In this document: positions 8,275 through 16,692 of the stretch, in pieces | Layout: each line of letters opens with the position of its first letter | Position numbering within the stretch: the first letter of the stretch is position 1 | Assembly (NCBI GenBank): GCA_027324645.1 | Contig: DAHVSI010000137.1 | Location: 1-33,177, forward strand | DNA length: 33,177 nt | Source: Castellaniella sp. | GTDB taxonomy: Bacteria; Pseudomonadota; Gammaproteobacteria; Burkholderiales; Burkholderiaceae_B | Direction: 5' to 3' | The notes under the pieces: model-generated | The model's input: only the letters and a program-made list of their open reading frames with translations | Told to the model about the DNA's origin: nothing | Database searches by the model: none | Program-made: the position numbers and the translations under genes

Positions 8275-10067
8275 GGCAGCGTTACCTCCAACCGTTCTAG
8301 CGTCTCGGTGAGCGTGGGGTTATCCGGCTCCTGCTCAAGGCCTTCCTGCCAGATGCGACGGGCTTCATCGCGGTCCTTGCGCATCCAATGCACTTCACCA
8401 AGGTGTGCGGCCACTTCGGCAGACGGCATCTTGCGATAGGAGCGCTCCAGATATTCGGCCGCAGTATCCAGTTCGCCCACACGATAAAAATACCAGCCCA
8501 CACTATCCAGAATATAAGGATTGTCCGGTTCCAGATCCAAGGCGCGATCCAGCAGTGCCTCAGCCTCTTCCAGACGCTGGTCGTGATTGGCAAGCGTATA
8601 GCCCAGCGCGTTATAGGCATTGGCATTTTCCGGGTCCAGCTCAATCACTTCACGTAGCAGGGACTCGAGCTTGTCGAGGCGACCCTGGCGCTCGTACATC
8701 ATGGCCAGATCATATTTGATCTCGATCATGTCGGGCAGCGCTTCGTTGGCGTCAACCAGAACCTCAATGGCCTCGTCGGACCGCCCGGCATCCCGATAGA
8801 TGGCGGCCTGCGTCAGGGCAATGACCGACTCTTCACGCTGGTTGGAAGGTTCTGCCTCACGCAACGTTTTGCGGGCTGCCTGCAGGTCTTTCATGCGGCC
8901 CTGCAAAACAGCTTTGTGCACCCGTGCCTGAAACGCCAAGGCCGGGTCGTCTATCTGGTCCAGCTGTTCCAGGGCTTTTTCATAATTTTCCTGTTCTTCT
9001 GCAATGCGTACCAGCAGCAAGCGGGCATCCGACGCATCGGCACGGGCATTGGTTTGATCATCACGCAGCGATTGTCTGCGTTGCGTCTGGACACTGATGT
9101 ATTCATCAAGCAAGGCCTCGGCCTTGTCATGTTCGCCTGCCCGGGCCAGCACCTCGGCCTCGGTGTACAACAGGTCAAAGTCTTCGGGCGAATGCTCGCG
9201 CATGCTGGCAAGCAGGTCCAGCGCCTCGCTGAACTCTTGCCTGTCGACCAGACGGCTGATCAACATCAGCCGAAGTTTACGGGCATCCGGGTGCTCACCA
9301 AGCCAGTCGCGAGTCTGCTTGATGGCGCGGTCGGCATTGACCTCAAGACCGTATTCCAGAACGCGGTAGGCAGCCATATCAAGATTGGGGTCGAGCCTGA
9401 GCGCGTGGCGGGCTTCACTATACGCCCGTTCAGCATCCTGTGCGCCCCAGGCAGCATCCGCCAGCGCCATGCGCGCCATGGCCCGGTCCCGATGCGCCGA
9501 GCCAATGGCCTGATCAAGCACCTTGAACGCGGTTTTCTTGTCCTGCAACTTGCTGACAATCGTTGACGCCTGCAAAATGGCTTGATCGGTATCGTCTGCA
9601 TCATCGATGCGTTCTGCCAACGCCGCTGCCAGGCCTTCGGTTTCACCGTCCGAAGCAGCCAGCGCCAGGGATGATGCCTGTGCTTCGGCATTGTCGGGCT
9701 CAAGCTGGGCCCAAAGCTGGGCGGCTTCGCTGGTCAGTTCCATGTTGCGCCCGGCCATGGCTGCCTGAAACGCACGCTGTGCCAATCGTGGATCTAGCGT
9801 GGAGCGCGTCAGGCCAATGAATACTTCCGCAGCCCGGTCAAAGTCTCCACGGTGGCCTGACAATTCGGCCACCAGCAACTGGAACAGGACGTCGCGGGTA
9901 AGCGTGACAGCAGGGAGGTCGCCCTGGCGCAGACGTATCCGTTGGGTATCGTGATCGTCATCAGACGCCTGAGCCGGAGGCGTGGGCGACTGGGCAATGG
10001 ACGATACCGGGCATAGCGACAAGAAGCCTGCCAACGCAACCGCAAACAGTGAGTTCAAACGTTTCAT
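8271..10067 (-). CDS. Large exported tetratricopeptide-repeat protein
   Basis: This 598-residue protein begins with a Sec signal peptide (MKRLNSLFAVALAGFL..., cleavage near SIAQS), followed by helical TPR-like repeats through most of the chain. The clearest repeats are near the C-terminus (ENANAYNALGYTLANHDQRLEEAEALLDRALDLEPDNPYILDSVGWYFYRVGELDTAAEYLERSYR in short form, residues about 480-545), with AL-Y-LG and AL..P spacing typical of TPRs. The rest is rich in Glu, Asp, Ala and Leu. It should be a periplasmic or membrane-associated scaffold. Its four-base overlap with lolB and conserved linkage to lolB-ispE suggest an envelope role, but no partner is known from the sequence. It starts the minus-strand block and is divergent from mutM. 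Confidence 0.9.
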   Translation of the reverse strand: MKRLNSLFAVALAGFLSLCPVSSIAQSPTPPAQASDDDHDTQRIRLRQGDLPAVTLTRDVLFQLLVAELSGHRGDFDRAAEVFIGLTRSTLDPRLAQRAFQAAMAGRNMELTSEAAQLWAQLEPDNAEAQASSLALAASDGETEGLAAALAERIDDADDTDQAILQASTIVSKLQDKKTAFKVLDQAIGSAHRDRAMARMALADAAWGAQDAERAYSEARHALRLDPNLDMAAYRVLEYGLEVNADRAIKQTRDWLGEHPDARKLRLMLISRLVDRQEFSEALDLLASMREHSPEDFDLLYTEAEVLARAGEHDKAEALLDEYISVQTQRRQSLRDDQTNARADASDARLLLVRIAEEQENYEKALEQLDQIDDPALAFQARVHKAVLQGRMKDLQAARKTLREAEPSNQREESVIALTQAAIYRDAGRSDEAIEVLVDANEALPDMIEIKYDLAMMYERQGRLDKLESLLREVIELDPENANAYNALGYTLANHDQRLEEAEALLDRALDLEPDNPYILDSVGWYFYRVGELDTAAEYLERSYRKMPSAEVAAHLGEVHWMRKDRDEARRIWQEGLEQEPDNPTLTETLERLEVTLP

Positions 10068-10172
10068 TCAGAAAAACCGGTGCCATCCGTACCCGACAAT
10101 GGGCCAGCAGTGGCAAAATCAGACATCAGCATGTAAGACACTAAATGTTAGCACCCTGCAGGAACCAAGATT

Positions 10173-11003
10173 ATGCCGGAATTACCCGAAGTTGAAACAA
10201 CCCGTCGCGGACTGGACGCTGTCATGACTGGCCAGGTGGTACGCCAATTCATCGTACACAATGGCTCGCTGCGTTGGCCTGTGCCACCTGACATGCCGGA
10301 ACAAGTCAATGGTCAGCGACTGGTAGCCTGCAAGCGGCGGGCCAAATACCTGTTGCTGCAGTTCAACCACGGCACGCAAATTGTGCACCTGGGCATGTCC
10401 GGCTCTTTACGTCGCGCCCCGTTAGACGAACCCCGGCGCGCCCATGATCATATTGAATGGCTGCTGGACGATGCCCGCTACTTATTACATGACCCGCGTC
10501 GTTTTGGTGCAGTCCTGTGGCATTGTGCCGCACAGGGGCCCGTTGACACCACGCATCCGCTATTGAGTGCACTAGGCAAGGAACCCTTTGATCCAACTCT
10601 GACGGCAGCCTGGCTAAAGGCACAGTTGGCCGGTAAACGCCAGGCGATCAAGCAGGCCCTGATGGACAGCCGCATCATTGTGGGCGTGGGCAATATCTAC
10701 GCGTCAGAAGCGCTATTTCGCGCACGCATCAACCCACGCATCGCTGCAGGCAAACTGTCCGAACAGCGCTGTGAGCGGCTGATCCAGACCATTCGTTCGA
10801 CGCTTGACGATGCCTTGACATCGGGCGGCAGCACCCTGCGCGACTACCTCAATGCCACTGGTGAGCCCGGTGCCTATTTTCAGCTGCATGCTGCTGTCTA
10901 CGACCGCGAAAACCAGCCCTGTCGCCAATGCAGCACACCCATCCGTCGTTTAGTACAAGGTCAACGTGCCACCTATTACTGCACACGTTGCCAACGCAAC
11001 TAA
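10173..11003 (+). CDS. mutM: Bifunctional DNA-formamidopyrimidine glycosylase / AP lyase
   Basis: MutM (Fpg) excises 8-oxoguanine and formamidopyrimidines and cuts the abasic site by beta,delta-elimination. The 276-residue protein has the invariant start MPELPEVETTRRGL, where Pro2 is the nucleophile and Glu3 the acid, the basic loop KRRAKYLLL (Lys near 57), GVGNIYASEALFRARI (helix-two-turn-helix DNA binding) and a C-terminal four-cysteine zinc finger (CRQCSTP...YYCTRCQ). All catalytic parts are present. AGGA lies nine bases before the ATG. It is transcribed away from the TPR gene; the 105-base gap must hold both promoters, which I could not place with confidence. Confidence 0.97.
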   Translation: MPELPEVETTRRGLDAVMTGQVVRQFIVHNGSLRWPVPPDMPEQVNGQRLVACKRRAKYLLLQFNHGTQIVHLGMSGSLRRAPLDEPRRAHDHIEWLLDDARYLLHDPRRFGAVLWHCAAQGPVDTTHPLLSALGKEPFDPTLTAAWLKAQLAGKRQAIKQALMDSRIIVGVGNIYASEALFRARINPRIAAGKLSEQRCERLIQTIRSTLDDALTSGGSTLRDYLNATGEPGAYFQLHAAVYDRENQPCRQCSTPIRRLVQGQRATYYCTRCQRN

Positions 11004-11007
11004 CAGT

Positions 11008-11026
11008 CATTCGTATATAGCGAATG
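11008..11026. promoter_or_regulatory. Operator-like palindrome upstream of the homogentisate operon
   Basis: CATTCG (11008-11013) and CGAATG (11021-11026) are perfect 6-base arms around seven bases. The site ends two bases before the -35 box at 11029. TTCG...CGAA half-sites resemble operators of IclR-family regulators, and the homogentisate regulator HmgR of Pseudomonas putida belongs to that family; assigning this site to such a protein is inference. Confidence 0.5.
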
Positions 11027-11028
11027 CA

Positions 11029-11057
11029 TTGCATCATGACTAACAAGCAGGTATATT
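11029..11057 (+). promoter_or_regulatory. Sigma70 promoter of the MBL-mhaAB-hmgA-fahA operon
   Basis: TTGCAT (11029-11034), a 17-base spacer and TATATT (11052-11057) make a strong candidate promoter. Transcription should start near 11064, about 24 bases before the first gene, which has AAAGGA nine bases upstream of its ATG. Confidence 0.65.
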
Positions 11058-11087
11058 TTTATTTATTCACTTAAAGGAAAACCCATC

Positions 11088-12047
11088 ATGACCAAACAGT
11101 TCGCATCCCATGGCGACATGGAAGACAAAGCCGTATCGTTTGAAGAACTCTCTGATAATGCGTACGCCTATACCGCGGAAGGTGACCCTAATACCGGCGT
11201 GATCATTGGCGACGACGCCGTCATGGTCATTGATACACAGGCAACGCCCGTGATGGCACAGGGGGTCATTGACCGTATTCGCGAAGTCACCGACAAGCCC
11301 ATCAAGTACATCTTGCTGTCGCACTACCATGCGGTACGTGTGTTTGGCGCATCGGCGTATGACGCCCAGGAAATTATTGCCAGCCGCGACACCTACGACC
11401 TGATCGTTGAACGTGGCGAACAAGACAAGGCCAGCGAAATTGGCCGCTTCCCGCGCCTGTTCCGCAATGTTGAATCCATCCCTGAAGGCCTGACCTGGCC
11501 GACCATGACATTTGACGGTTACATGACGGTCGACCTGGGCAACCTTGAGGTGCACCTGCTGCAAGTTGGCCGTGGCCACACCAAGGGGGACACCATTGCA
11601 TGGTTGCCCGACCAGCGTATTCTGTTCGCCGGCGATCTGGTCGAATACCTGTCCACGCCTTACGCCGGCGACGCCTATATCCGCGAATGGCCCATCACGC
11701 TAGACATGTTGGCCGAATTCGACGCGCAAAAAATGGTGCCCGGCCGCGGCCCTGCACTAAAAAGTGAAGAAGAGGTACACAAGGCTCTGGCGGGCACACG
11801 GTCTTTCCTGACGGACCTGTACAGCTCCGTGAATAATGGGGTTGCCGAAGGCAAAGATCTGCAGGCCATTTATCGCGAAACCTATGATTTCATGAAACCC
11901 CGCTATTCAGACTGGGTCATTTTTGACCATTGCATGCCGTTTGATGTCTCGCGCGCCTACGACGAAGCCAACGGCCATGAAGACCCTCAAATCTGGACGG
12001 CCGAGCGCGACATCGAGATGTGGAAGCAGCTGGAAGGCAAAAAATAA
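11088..12047 (+). CDS. Metallo-beta-lactamase-fold protein with altered metal site
   Basis: This 319-residue protein has the MBL fold: GVIIGDDAVMVIDTQ (strand and first Asp, D49), then the signature region SHYHAVRV, VGRGHTKGD and FAGDLVE. The usual HxHxDH is here H79-Y-H81-A-V83-R84, so the Asp and last His (metal site 2) are replaced. H79, H81, H164 and D183 remain, and a PGRGP loop replaces the usual Gly-His-Gly. At most one metal is expected to bind. No signal peptide is seen, so it should be cytosolic. It is the first gene of an operon for 3-hydroxyphenylacetate/homogentisate breakdown, and similar variant proteins accompany hmgA in Alcaligenaceae as far as I recall. A hydrolase for a lactone or thioester of the pathway is possible, but the function is unknown. 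Confidence 0.85.
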   Translation: MTKQFASHGDMEDKAVSFEELSDNAYAYTAEGDPNTGVIIGDDAVMVIDTQATPVMAQGVIDRIREVTDKPIKYILLSHYHAVRVFGASAYDAQEIIASRDTYDLIVERGEQDKASEIGRFPRLFRNVESIPEGLTWPTMTFDGYMTVDLGNLEVHLLQVGRGHTKGDTIAWLPDQRILFAGDLVEYLSTPYAGDAYIREWPITLDMLAEFDAQKMVPGRGPALKSEEEVHKALAGTRSFLTDLYSSVNNGVAEGKDLQAIYRETYDFMKPRYSDWVIFDHCMPFDVSRAYDEANGHEDPQIWTAERDIEMWKQLEGKK

Positions 12048-12096
12048 GCCCGCTACGCACCACGGCCCGGGTCCATACCCCACACAGGAGACAAGC

Positions 12097-13809
12097 GTGG
12101 CAGACAAGGACTATCAGAAACTGGAACTGCCGTACCGGTCAGTGCATGACTGCAACCCGGCGCCCACCCCGTTCGTGGTGATTGGCGCCGGCCCTGTGGG
12201 CATGACCCTGGCCCTTGACTTGGCATACCACGGCCATCGCGTGATTCTGATTGACGATGACAACAAGCTGTCAACGGGATCACGCGCCATCTGCTTTTCA
12301 AAAAGGGCCCTCGATATCTGGGACCGGCTGGGCGTCGGCCAGCGCATGGTCGACAAGGGCGTGTCCTGGAACATTGGTCGCGTCTTTTTCCACGACGAAG
12401 AAGTCTGGCGCTTTGATCTGCTGCCCGAGCCCGATCACAGGCGTCCCGCATTCATCAATCTCCAGCAATATTATTGCGAAGGCTATCTGTACGATGCGAT
12501 TCAAGACAACGAACGCATCGACGTGCGATGGCGCCACAAGGCCCTGGCTGTCGACCAGACCAATGATGGGGTCATCCTGGAGGTCGACACACCTGATGGA
12601 ACTTACTCACTGCATGCGTCATGGGTGATTGCCTGTGACGGTGCACGCTCGCCTGTGCGGGCCATGTTGGGCCAGGAAAGCCATGGACAGGTCTTCCAGG
12701 ACCGCTTCCTGATTGCCGACGTCCATATGGCCGCAGACTTTCCATCAGAACGCTGGTTCTGGTTTGACCCGCCCTTTCATCCGGATCAATCGGTGCTCCT
12801 GCATCGCCAGCCAGACAATATCTGGCGCATTGACTTCCAGCTTGGCTGGGATGCCGACCCGGTGCACGAGGCCAAGCCAGAAAACGTCATACCGCGCGTC
12901 CAGGCTCTGTTAGGCCCGGAGGCGGAGTTCTCGCTTGAATGGGTCAGCATTTATACGTTTTGCTGTGAACGCATGGATACCTTCCGTCATGGACGGGTGC
13001 TTTTTGCAGGAGATGCCGCTTACCGGGTGTCACCGTTTGGGGCGCGCGGAGCCAACAGCGGTATCCAGGATGCCGATAACCTGGCGTGGAAGCTTGATTT
13101 GGTCACACGCGGGCTGGCACCCGTTAGCTTGGTTGATACCTACTGCGAAGAACGCGCCGTCGCTGCCGATGAGAACCTGCAGCATTCCACCCGTTCCACA
13201 GACTTCATTACGCCAAAAAGTGCCATCAGCCGGCTGTTTCGCGACATGACCCTGTCCCTGGCCAAAGAGACGCCCTTTGCACGCAACCTGGTCAACAGCG
13301 GCCGACTGTCTACCCCAACCCATTATCCAGACTCCAGCCTGACAACGCCCGACACAGACGAGTTCGAGCCTACGCTGCCCCTGGGCGGCGATGCCCCCGA
13401 CGGCCCCATTATCCATGGCCGCATGCACGAGGCAGCCCAGGCTCAGTGGTGGCTGGCGCAACTGCAAGGGCGCTTCAGCCTGACTATATTCTGTCTTGAG
13501 GCACCACCTACTGCAGATCAACTGCAGACGTGGGCTGCTCTGCAAGACCAGCTACCTTTATTGCAGGTTGTGCTGGTCCTGGCGCCTGATGTTTACGCCA
13601 ACACCCTACCGCCGGGCAATCTATCCGCCGTTGCGGATACCAAAGGTTTGCTTACCCATCGGTATGACGCACGTGACGGCACCTGTTACCTAATCCGTCC
13701 CGACCACCACATTGCGGCACGCTGGCGCGAGTTTGATGCCTCACGCGTACGTGCTGCGCTGCAGCGGGCCACTAAAAACAGCCCTACCACGGACTCCTGC
13801 CATGGCTGA
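12097..13809 (+). CDS. mhaA: FAD-dependent aromatic hydroxylase, probable 3-hydroxyphenylacetate 6-hydroxylase flavoprotein
   Basis: This is a group A flavoprotein monooxygenase (PheA/TfdB/MhpA family) of 570 residues. The GTG start at 12097 has AGGAG six bases upstream; the frame is open farther left only as an overlap with the MBL gene. The dinucleotide motif GAGPVG is at residues 30-35, the DG-type motif (CDGARSPVR) is near residue 185, and the flavin-ribityl GD motif (GRVLFAGDAAYRVSPFGARG) is near residue 303. A thioredoxin-like C-terminal domain follows. Context decides the substrate: it overlaps a small partner gene and precedes hmgA and fahA, exactly the arrangement expected for MhaA, which in Pseudomonas putida turns 3-hydroxyphenylacetate into homogentisate with the coupling protein MhaB. 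Related hydroxylases for 3-hydroxybenzoate or 3-hydroxyphenylpropionate would also fit the fold. Confidence 0.8.
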   Translation: MADKDYQKLELPYRSVHDCNPAPTPFVVIGAGPVGMTLALDLAYHGHRVILIDDDNKLSTGSRAICFSKRALDIWDRLGVGQRMVDKGVSWNIGRVFFHDEEVWRFDLLPEPDHRRPAFINLQQYYCEGYLYDAIQDNERIDVRWRHKALAVDQTNDGVILEVDTPDGTYSLHASWVIACDGARSPVRAMLGQESHGQVFQDRFLIADVHMAADFPSERWFWFDPPFHPDQSVLLHRQPDNIWRIDFQLGWDADPVHEAKPENVIPRVQALLGPEAEFSLEWVSIYTFCCERMDTFRHGRVLFAGDAAYRVSPFGARGANSGIQDADNLAWKLDLVTRGLAPVSLVDTYCEERAVAADENLQHSTRSTDFITPKSAISRLFRDMTLSLAKETPFARNLVNSGRLSTPTHYPDSSLTTPDTDEFEPTLPLGGDAPDGPIIHGRMHEAAQAQWWLAQLQGRFSLTIFCLEAPPTADQLQTWAALQDQLPLLQVVLVLAPDVYANTLPPGNLSAVADTKGLLTHRYDARDGTCYLIRPDHHIAARWREFDASRVRAALQRATKNSPTTDSCHG

Positions 13810-14011
13810 CCTGATCACCCACACCAACATACCCGGGCCCGATGATTTCTATGAGCACCTGATCCGGGCCCACGACGACCTGAGCGAAGACCAGAGCCAT
13901 GCGATGAACGCTGCGCTGGTCTTGTTGCTAGCCAATCATATTGGGGACATGGACGTGATTGATCAGGCACTGGAGCGTGCCCGGCACACTGTTTTGCATT
14001 CAACCACTTGA
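13802..14011 (+). CDS. mhaB: Small DUF2783-like partner of the hydroxylase (MhaB-like coupling protein)
   Basis: This is a 69-residue acidic helical protein ([21 protein letters not shown]...). The ATG at 13802 overlaps the last eight bases of the hydroxylase gene, which implies translational coupling and roughly matched amounts. The visible pattern [19 protein letters not shown] followed by [14 protein letters not shown] is what I know from DUF2783 proteins next to homogentisate genes. In Pseudomonas putida the small MhaB protein couples NADH use by MhaA to substrate hydroxylation. I infer the same job from size, position and neighbours, not from a catalytic motif; none is present. Confidence 0.72.
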   Translation: MADLITHTNIPGPDDFYEHLIRAHDDLSEDQSHAMNAALVLLLANHIGDMDVIDQALERARHTVLHSTT

Positions 14012-14031
14012 TTCTGACAAGGACAATCACC

Positions 14032-15333
14032 ATGACCACACTGCGTTATCAAACCGGATTTGGCAACGCTTTTGAGAGCGAAGCGTTACCCGGCGCCCTG
14101 CCCGTTGGGCGCAATTCGCCCCAGGTTTGCCCTTACGGGTTATATGCCGAGCAACTCTCGGGCACCGCCTTTACGGTTGCACGAGCACAAAACAGGCGCT
14201 CATGGCTGTACCGAATACGTCCTGCCGCCCACCAGGGCAGCTTTGAAGCCATGACGCATTTGTCCCGCTGGCATCAGGCCTTTGGCACCGGCCCCGTCAC
14301 CCCCAACCGCCTACGCTGGGACCCGCTGCCCATGCCAGAACAACCCACCAATTTTTTACAAGGTGTGGTGACCTGGGCGGGAGCGGGCCATAGTGACCAG
14401 CAGTCGGGTATTGCCATCAGCCTGTATGCCGCCAACCAGTCTATGCAGAAGCAAGCGTTTTACAACGCGGATGCCGAAATGCTGTTTGTTCCGCAGCAGG
14501 GGCGCCTGATGCTGACGACCGAGCTGGGCAAGCTTGAAGTCACCCCCTGTGAAATTGCAGTCATCCCCCGCGGTGTACGGTTTCGTGTGGAGCTGCCCGA
14601 CCAGCAGGCTCGCGGCTATCTGCTGGAAAACTTTGGTACCCCCATGCAGCTGCCGGAATTGGGGCCTATCGGCTCTAACGGCCTGGCCAATGCTCGGGAT
14701 TTTCACTATCCAGTCGCCTGGTACGAAGACCTGGACGAGCCCCACGAGCTGATTGCCAAGTTCACAGGTGGCTTCTGGTCCACGCAACTGGATCATTCGC
14801 CGTTTGACGTAGTGGCCTGGCATGGCACACACGCCCCGTACAAATATGACCTGCGTCGCCACAACACCATTGGCTCAATCAGCTACGACCATCCAGACCC
14901 CTGTATTTTTTCTGTCCTGACCTCCCCTTCGGGTACACCCGGCGCGGCCAATCTGGACCTGGCCATTTTTCCACCCCGGATACTGGCCATGGAAAACACC
15001 TTCCGCCCGCCCTGGTTCCACCGTAATATTGCCGGTGAGTTCATGGGCCTGATCGAAGGCGCCTATGACGCCAAAGCCGGCGGCTTTGTGCCGGGGGGCA
15101 GCAGCCTGCACAACTGCATGTCACCGCATGGTCCTGACAAAAGCAGTTTCGACAAGGCCTCTGCCGCCGACCTGAGCCAGCCCGACTACATTCGCGACAC
15201 AATGGCCTTCATGTTTGAAAGCCGCTGGGTCATTCGGCCCACCGAAGCCGCCCTGTCGTCCAGTACACTGCAGGATGACTACGACCAGGTCTGGACCGGG
15301 CTGGAAAAGCATTTTGACGCCTCGCGTCCATGA
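14032..15333 (+). CDS. hmgA: Homogentisate 1,2-dioxygenase
   Basis: HmgA opens the ring of homogentisate to maleylacetoacetate using Fe(II) and O2. The 433-residue protein (ATG at 14032, AAGGA nine bases upstream) begins [19 protein letters not shown], characteristic of the family. The three iron ligands are all visible: H330 in WFHRN, E336 in GEFMG and H366 in SPHGPD, with the same 6- and 30-residue spacing as in the human enzyme. The frame extends upstream to 14008, but that start lacks a ribosome site. It is the central step of tyrosine, phenylalanine and 3-hydroxyphenylacetate breakdown, here fed by the hydroxylase pair just upstream. Confidence 0.97.
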   Translation: MTTLRYQTGFGNAFESEALPGALPVGRNSPQVCPYGLYAEQLSGTAFTVARAQNRRSWLYRIRPAAHQGSFEAMTHLSRWHQAFGTGPVTPNRLRWDPLPMPEQPTNFLQGVVTWAGAGHSDQQSGIAISLYAANQSMQKQAFYNADAEMLFVPQQGRLMLTTELGKLEVTPCEIAVIPRGVRFRVELPDQQARGYLLENFGTPMQLPELGPIGSNGLANARDFHYPVAWYEDLDEPHELIAKFTGGFWSTQLDHSPFDVVAWHGTHAPYKYDLRRHNTIGSISYDHPDPCIFSVLTSPSGTPGAANLDLAIFPPRILAMENTFRPPWFHRNIAGEFMGLIEGAYDAKAGGFVPGGSSLHNCMSPHGPDKSSFDKASAADLSQPDYIRDTMAFMFESRWVIRPTEAALSSSTLQDDYDQVWTGLEKHFDASRP

Positions 15334-15372
15334 TCCCGTTTCTTCCATTTTGTTTTAAGGTCTGCACCACTC

Positions 15373-16692
15373 ATGTCTTTTCTGAACGAAACGCACGATC
15401 CCTCACTGGAAAGCTGGGTTGCCTCGGCCAACGTGGCCGATAATGGCTTCCCCATCCAAAACCTGCCGTTTGCCACATTTCGCGTGGCCGGCACCAACGA
15501 GGCCTTCCGCCCGGGCGTCGCGATCGGCAGTCAGATCCTAGATCTGGCCGCGCTGGCCACCTATCAGCCCTGGGAGGGCAAGGCGGGCGAAGCTTTGGCC
15601 GCCTGCCAGTCGGACACCCTGAATCCGCTCATGGCACTAACCCAGGCGCACTGGTCGGCCCTTAGGCTGGCACTGTCGCGCGCGCTGCGTCCCGGCTCGG
15701 ACCTGCAGGCCACGCTTGAGCCCCTGCTGATCAGCCAGGCTGGTGCCGAATATGCGCTGCCCGCAACCATTGGTGACTACACAGATTTTTATATCTCACT
15801 GCACCATGCCACCAAAGTGGGCCAGCAATTCCGCCCCGACAATCCTTTGCTGCCCAACTACAAATGGGTGCCCATTGGCTACCATGGACGCGCCTCCAGC
15901 ATTGGCGTATCGGGGCAAACCTTTCCGCGTCCTGTCGGCCAAAAGCGCCCGGCAGCCGATGCCGCCACGCCAGGCTTTGGCCCATGCGAGCGACTGGATT
16001 ATGAGCTGGAGCTGGGCGTATTTGTTGGCCAAGGCAACAAACAGGGGCAACCCATTACTATTGATCAGGCCGAGTCCCACGTGTTTGGCCTATGCATCCT
16101 TAACGACTGGTCGGCCCGCGACCTGCAGGCCTGGGAATACCAGCCACTGGGGCCGTTTCTAGCCAAAAACTTTGCAACTACCATTTCACCCTGGGTGGTC
16201 ACACTGGAAGCACTCGCACCGTTCCGGGAGCCCTTTGAGCGCCCGGCGGACGACCCGCAGCCCCTGCCCTATCTGTCCGACGACACCAATCGCCGGCAGG
16301 GCGCACTCAATATTCAGCTTGACGTACAACTTTCCACAGCCAAGTCACGCGCCAGCGACACCGAGCCCACGGTTCTGTCCAGCAGTAACTTCCGGGACGC
16401 TTATTGGAATATTGCCCAGCTTGTCACGCACCACACCGTCACCGGTTGCAATTTGCAGCCGGGGGATCTGTTTGGCACGGGCACCTTGTCGGGTCCCGAC
16501 AAGGGGGAAGAAGGCTCGCTGCTGGAGCTCACTCAAGCGGGCAAACAGCCATTGACCCTGAACAACGGAGAAAAGCGGGGCTTTCTGGAAGATGACGATG
16601 AAATCATCATGCGCGCCTGGTGCGCCAAGGAAGGCTACCCTCGTATCAGTCTGGGCAGCTGTGCAGGCAGGGTGTTGCCCGCTGCTGTTTAA
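15373..16692 (+). CDS. fahA: Fumarylacetoacetase
   Basis: FahA hydrolyses fumarylacetoacetate to fumarate and acetoacetate, the last step of the homogentisate route. The 439-residue protein has the N-terminal SH3-like domain (residues about 15-115) and the C-terminal beta-roll catalytic domain with DYTDFY, HHATKVGQQFR (catalytic His and Arg), YHGRASS, YELELGVF (metal-binding glutamates), NDWSARDLQAWEYQPLGPFLAKNF-type loop in part, and the C-terminal GSLLEL region. The start at 15373 has AAGG twelve bases upstream. Its stop codon overlaps that of the convergent acetate kinase gene. The isomerase joining the HmgA and FahA steps is missing here and is presumably encoded elsewhere. Confidence 0.96.
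   Translation: MSFLNETHDPSLESWVASANVADNGFPIQNLPFATFRVAGTNEAFRPGVAIGSQILDLAALATYQPWEGKAGEALAACQSDTLNPLMALTQAHWSALRLALSRALRPGSDLQATLEPLLISQAGAEYALPATIGDYTDFYISLHHATKVGQQFRPDNPLLPNYKWVPIGYHGRASSIGVSGQTFPRPVGQKRPAADAATPGFGPCERLDYELELGVFVGQGNKQGQPITIDQAESHVFGLCILNDWSARDLQAWEYQPLGPFLAKNFATTISPWVVTLEALAPFREPFERPADDPQPLPYLSDDTNRRQGALNIQLDVQLSTAKSRASDTEPTVLSSSNFRDAYWNIAQLVTHHTVTGCNLQPGDLFGTGTLSGPDKGEEGSLLELTQAGKQPLTLNNGEKRGFLEDDDEIIMRAWCAKEGYPRISLGSCAGRVLPAAV

Noticed and set aside
11923-12096. A 58-residue N-terminal extension of the flavin hydroxylase
   Set aside because: It overlaps the end of the MBL gene in another frame, whereas the GTG at 12097 has AGGAG at the right distance.
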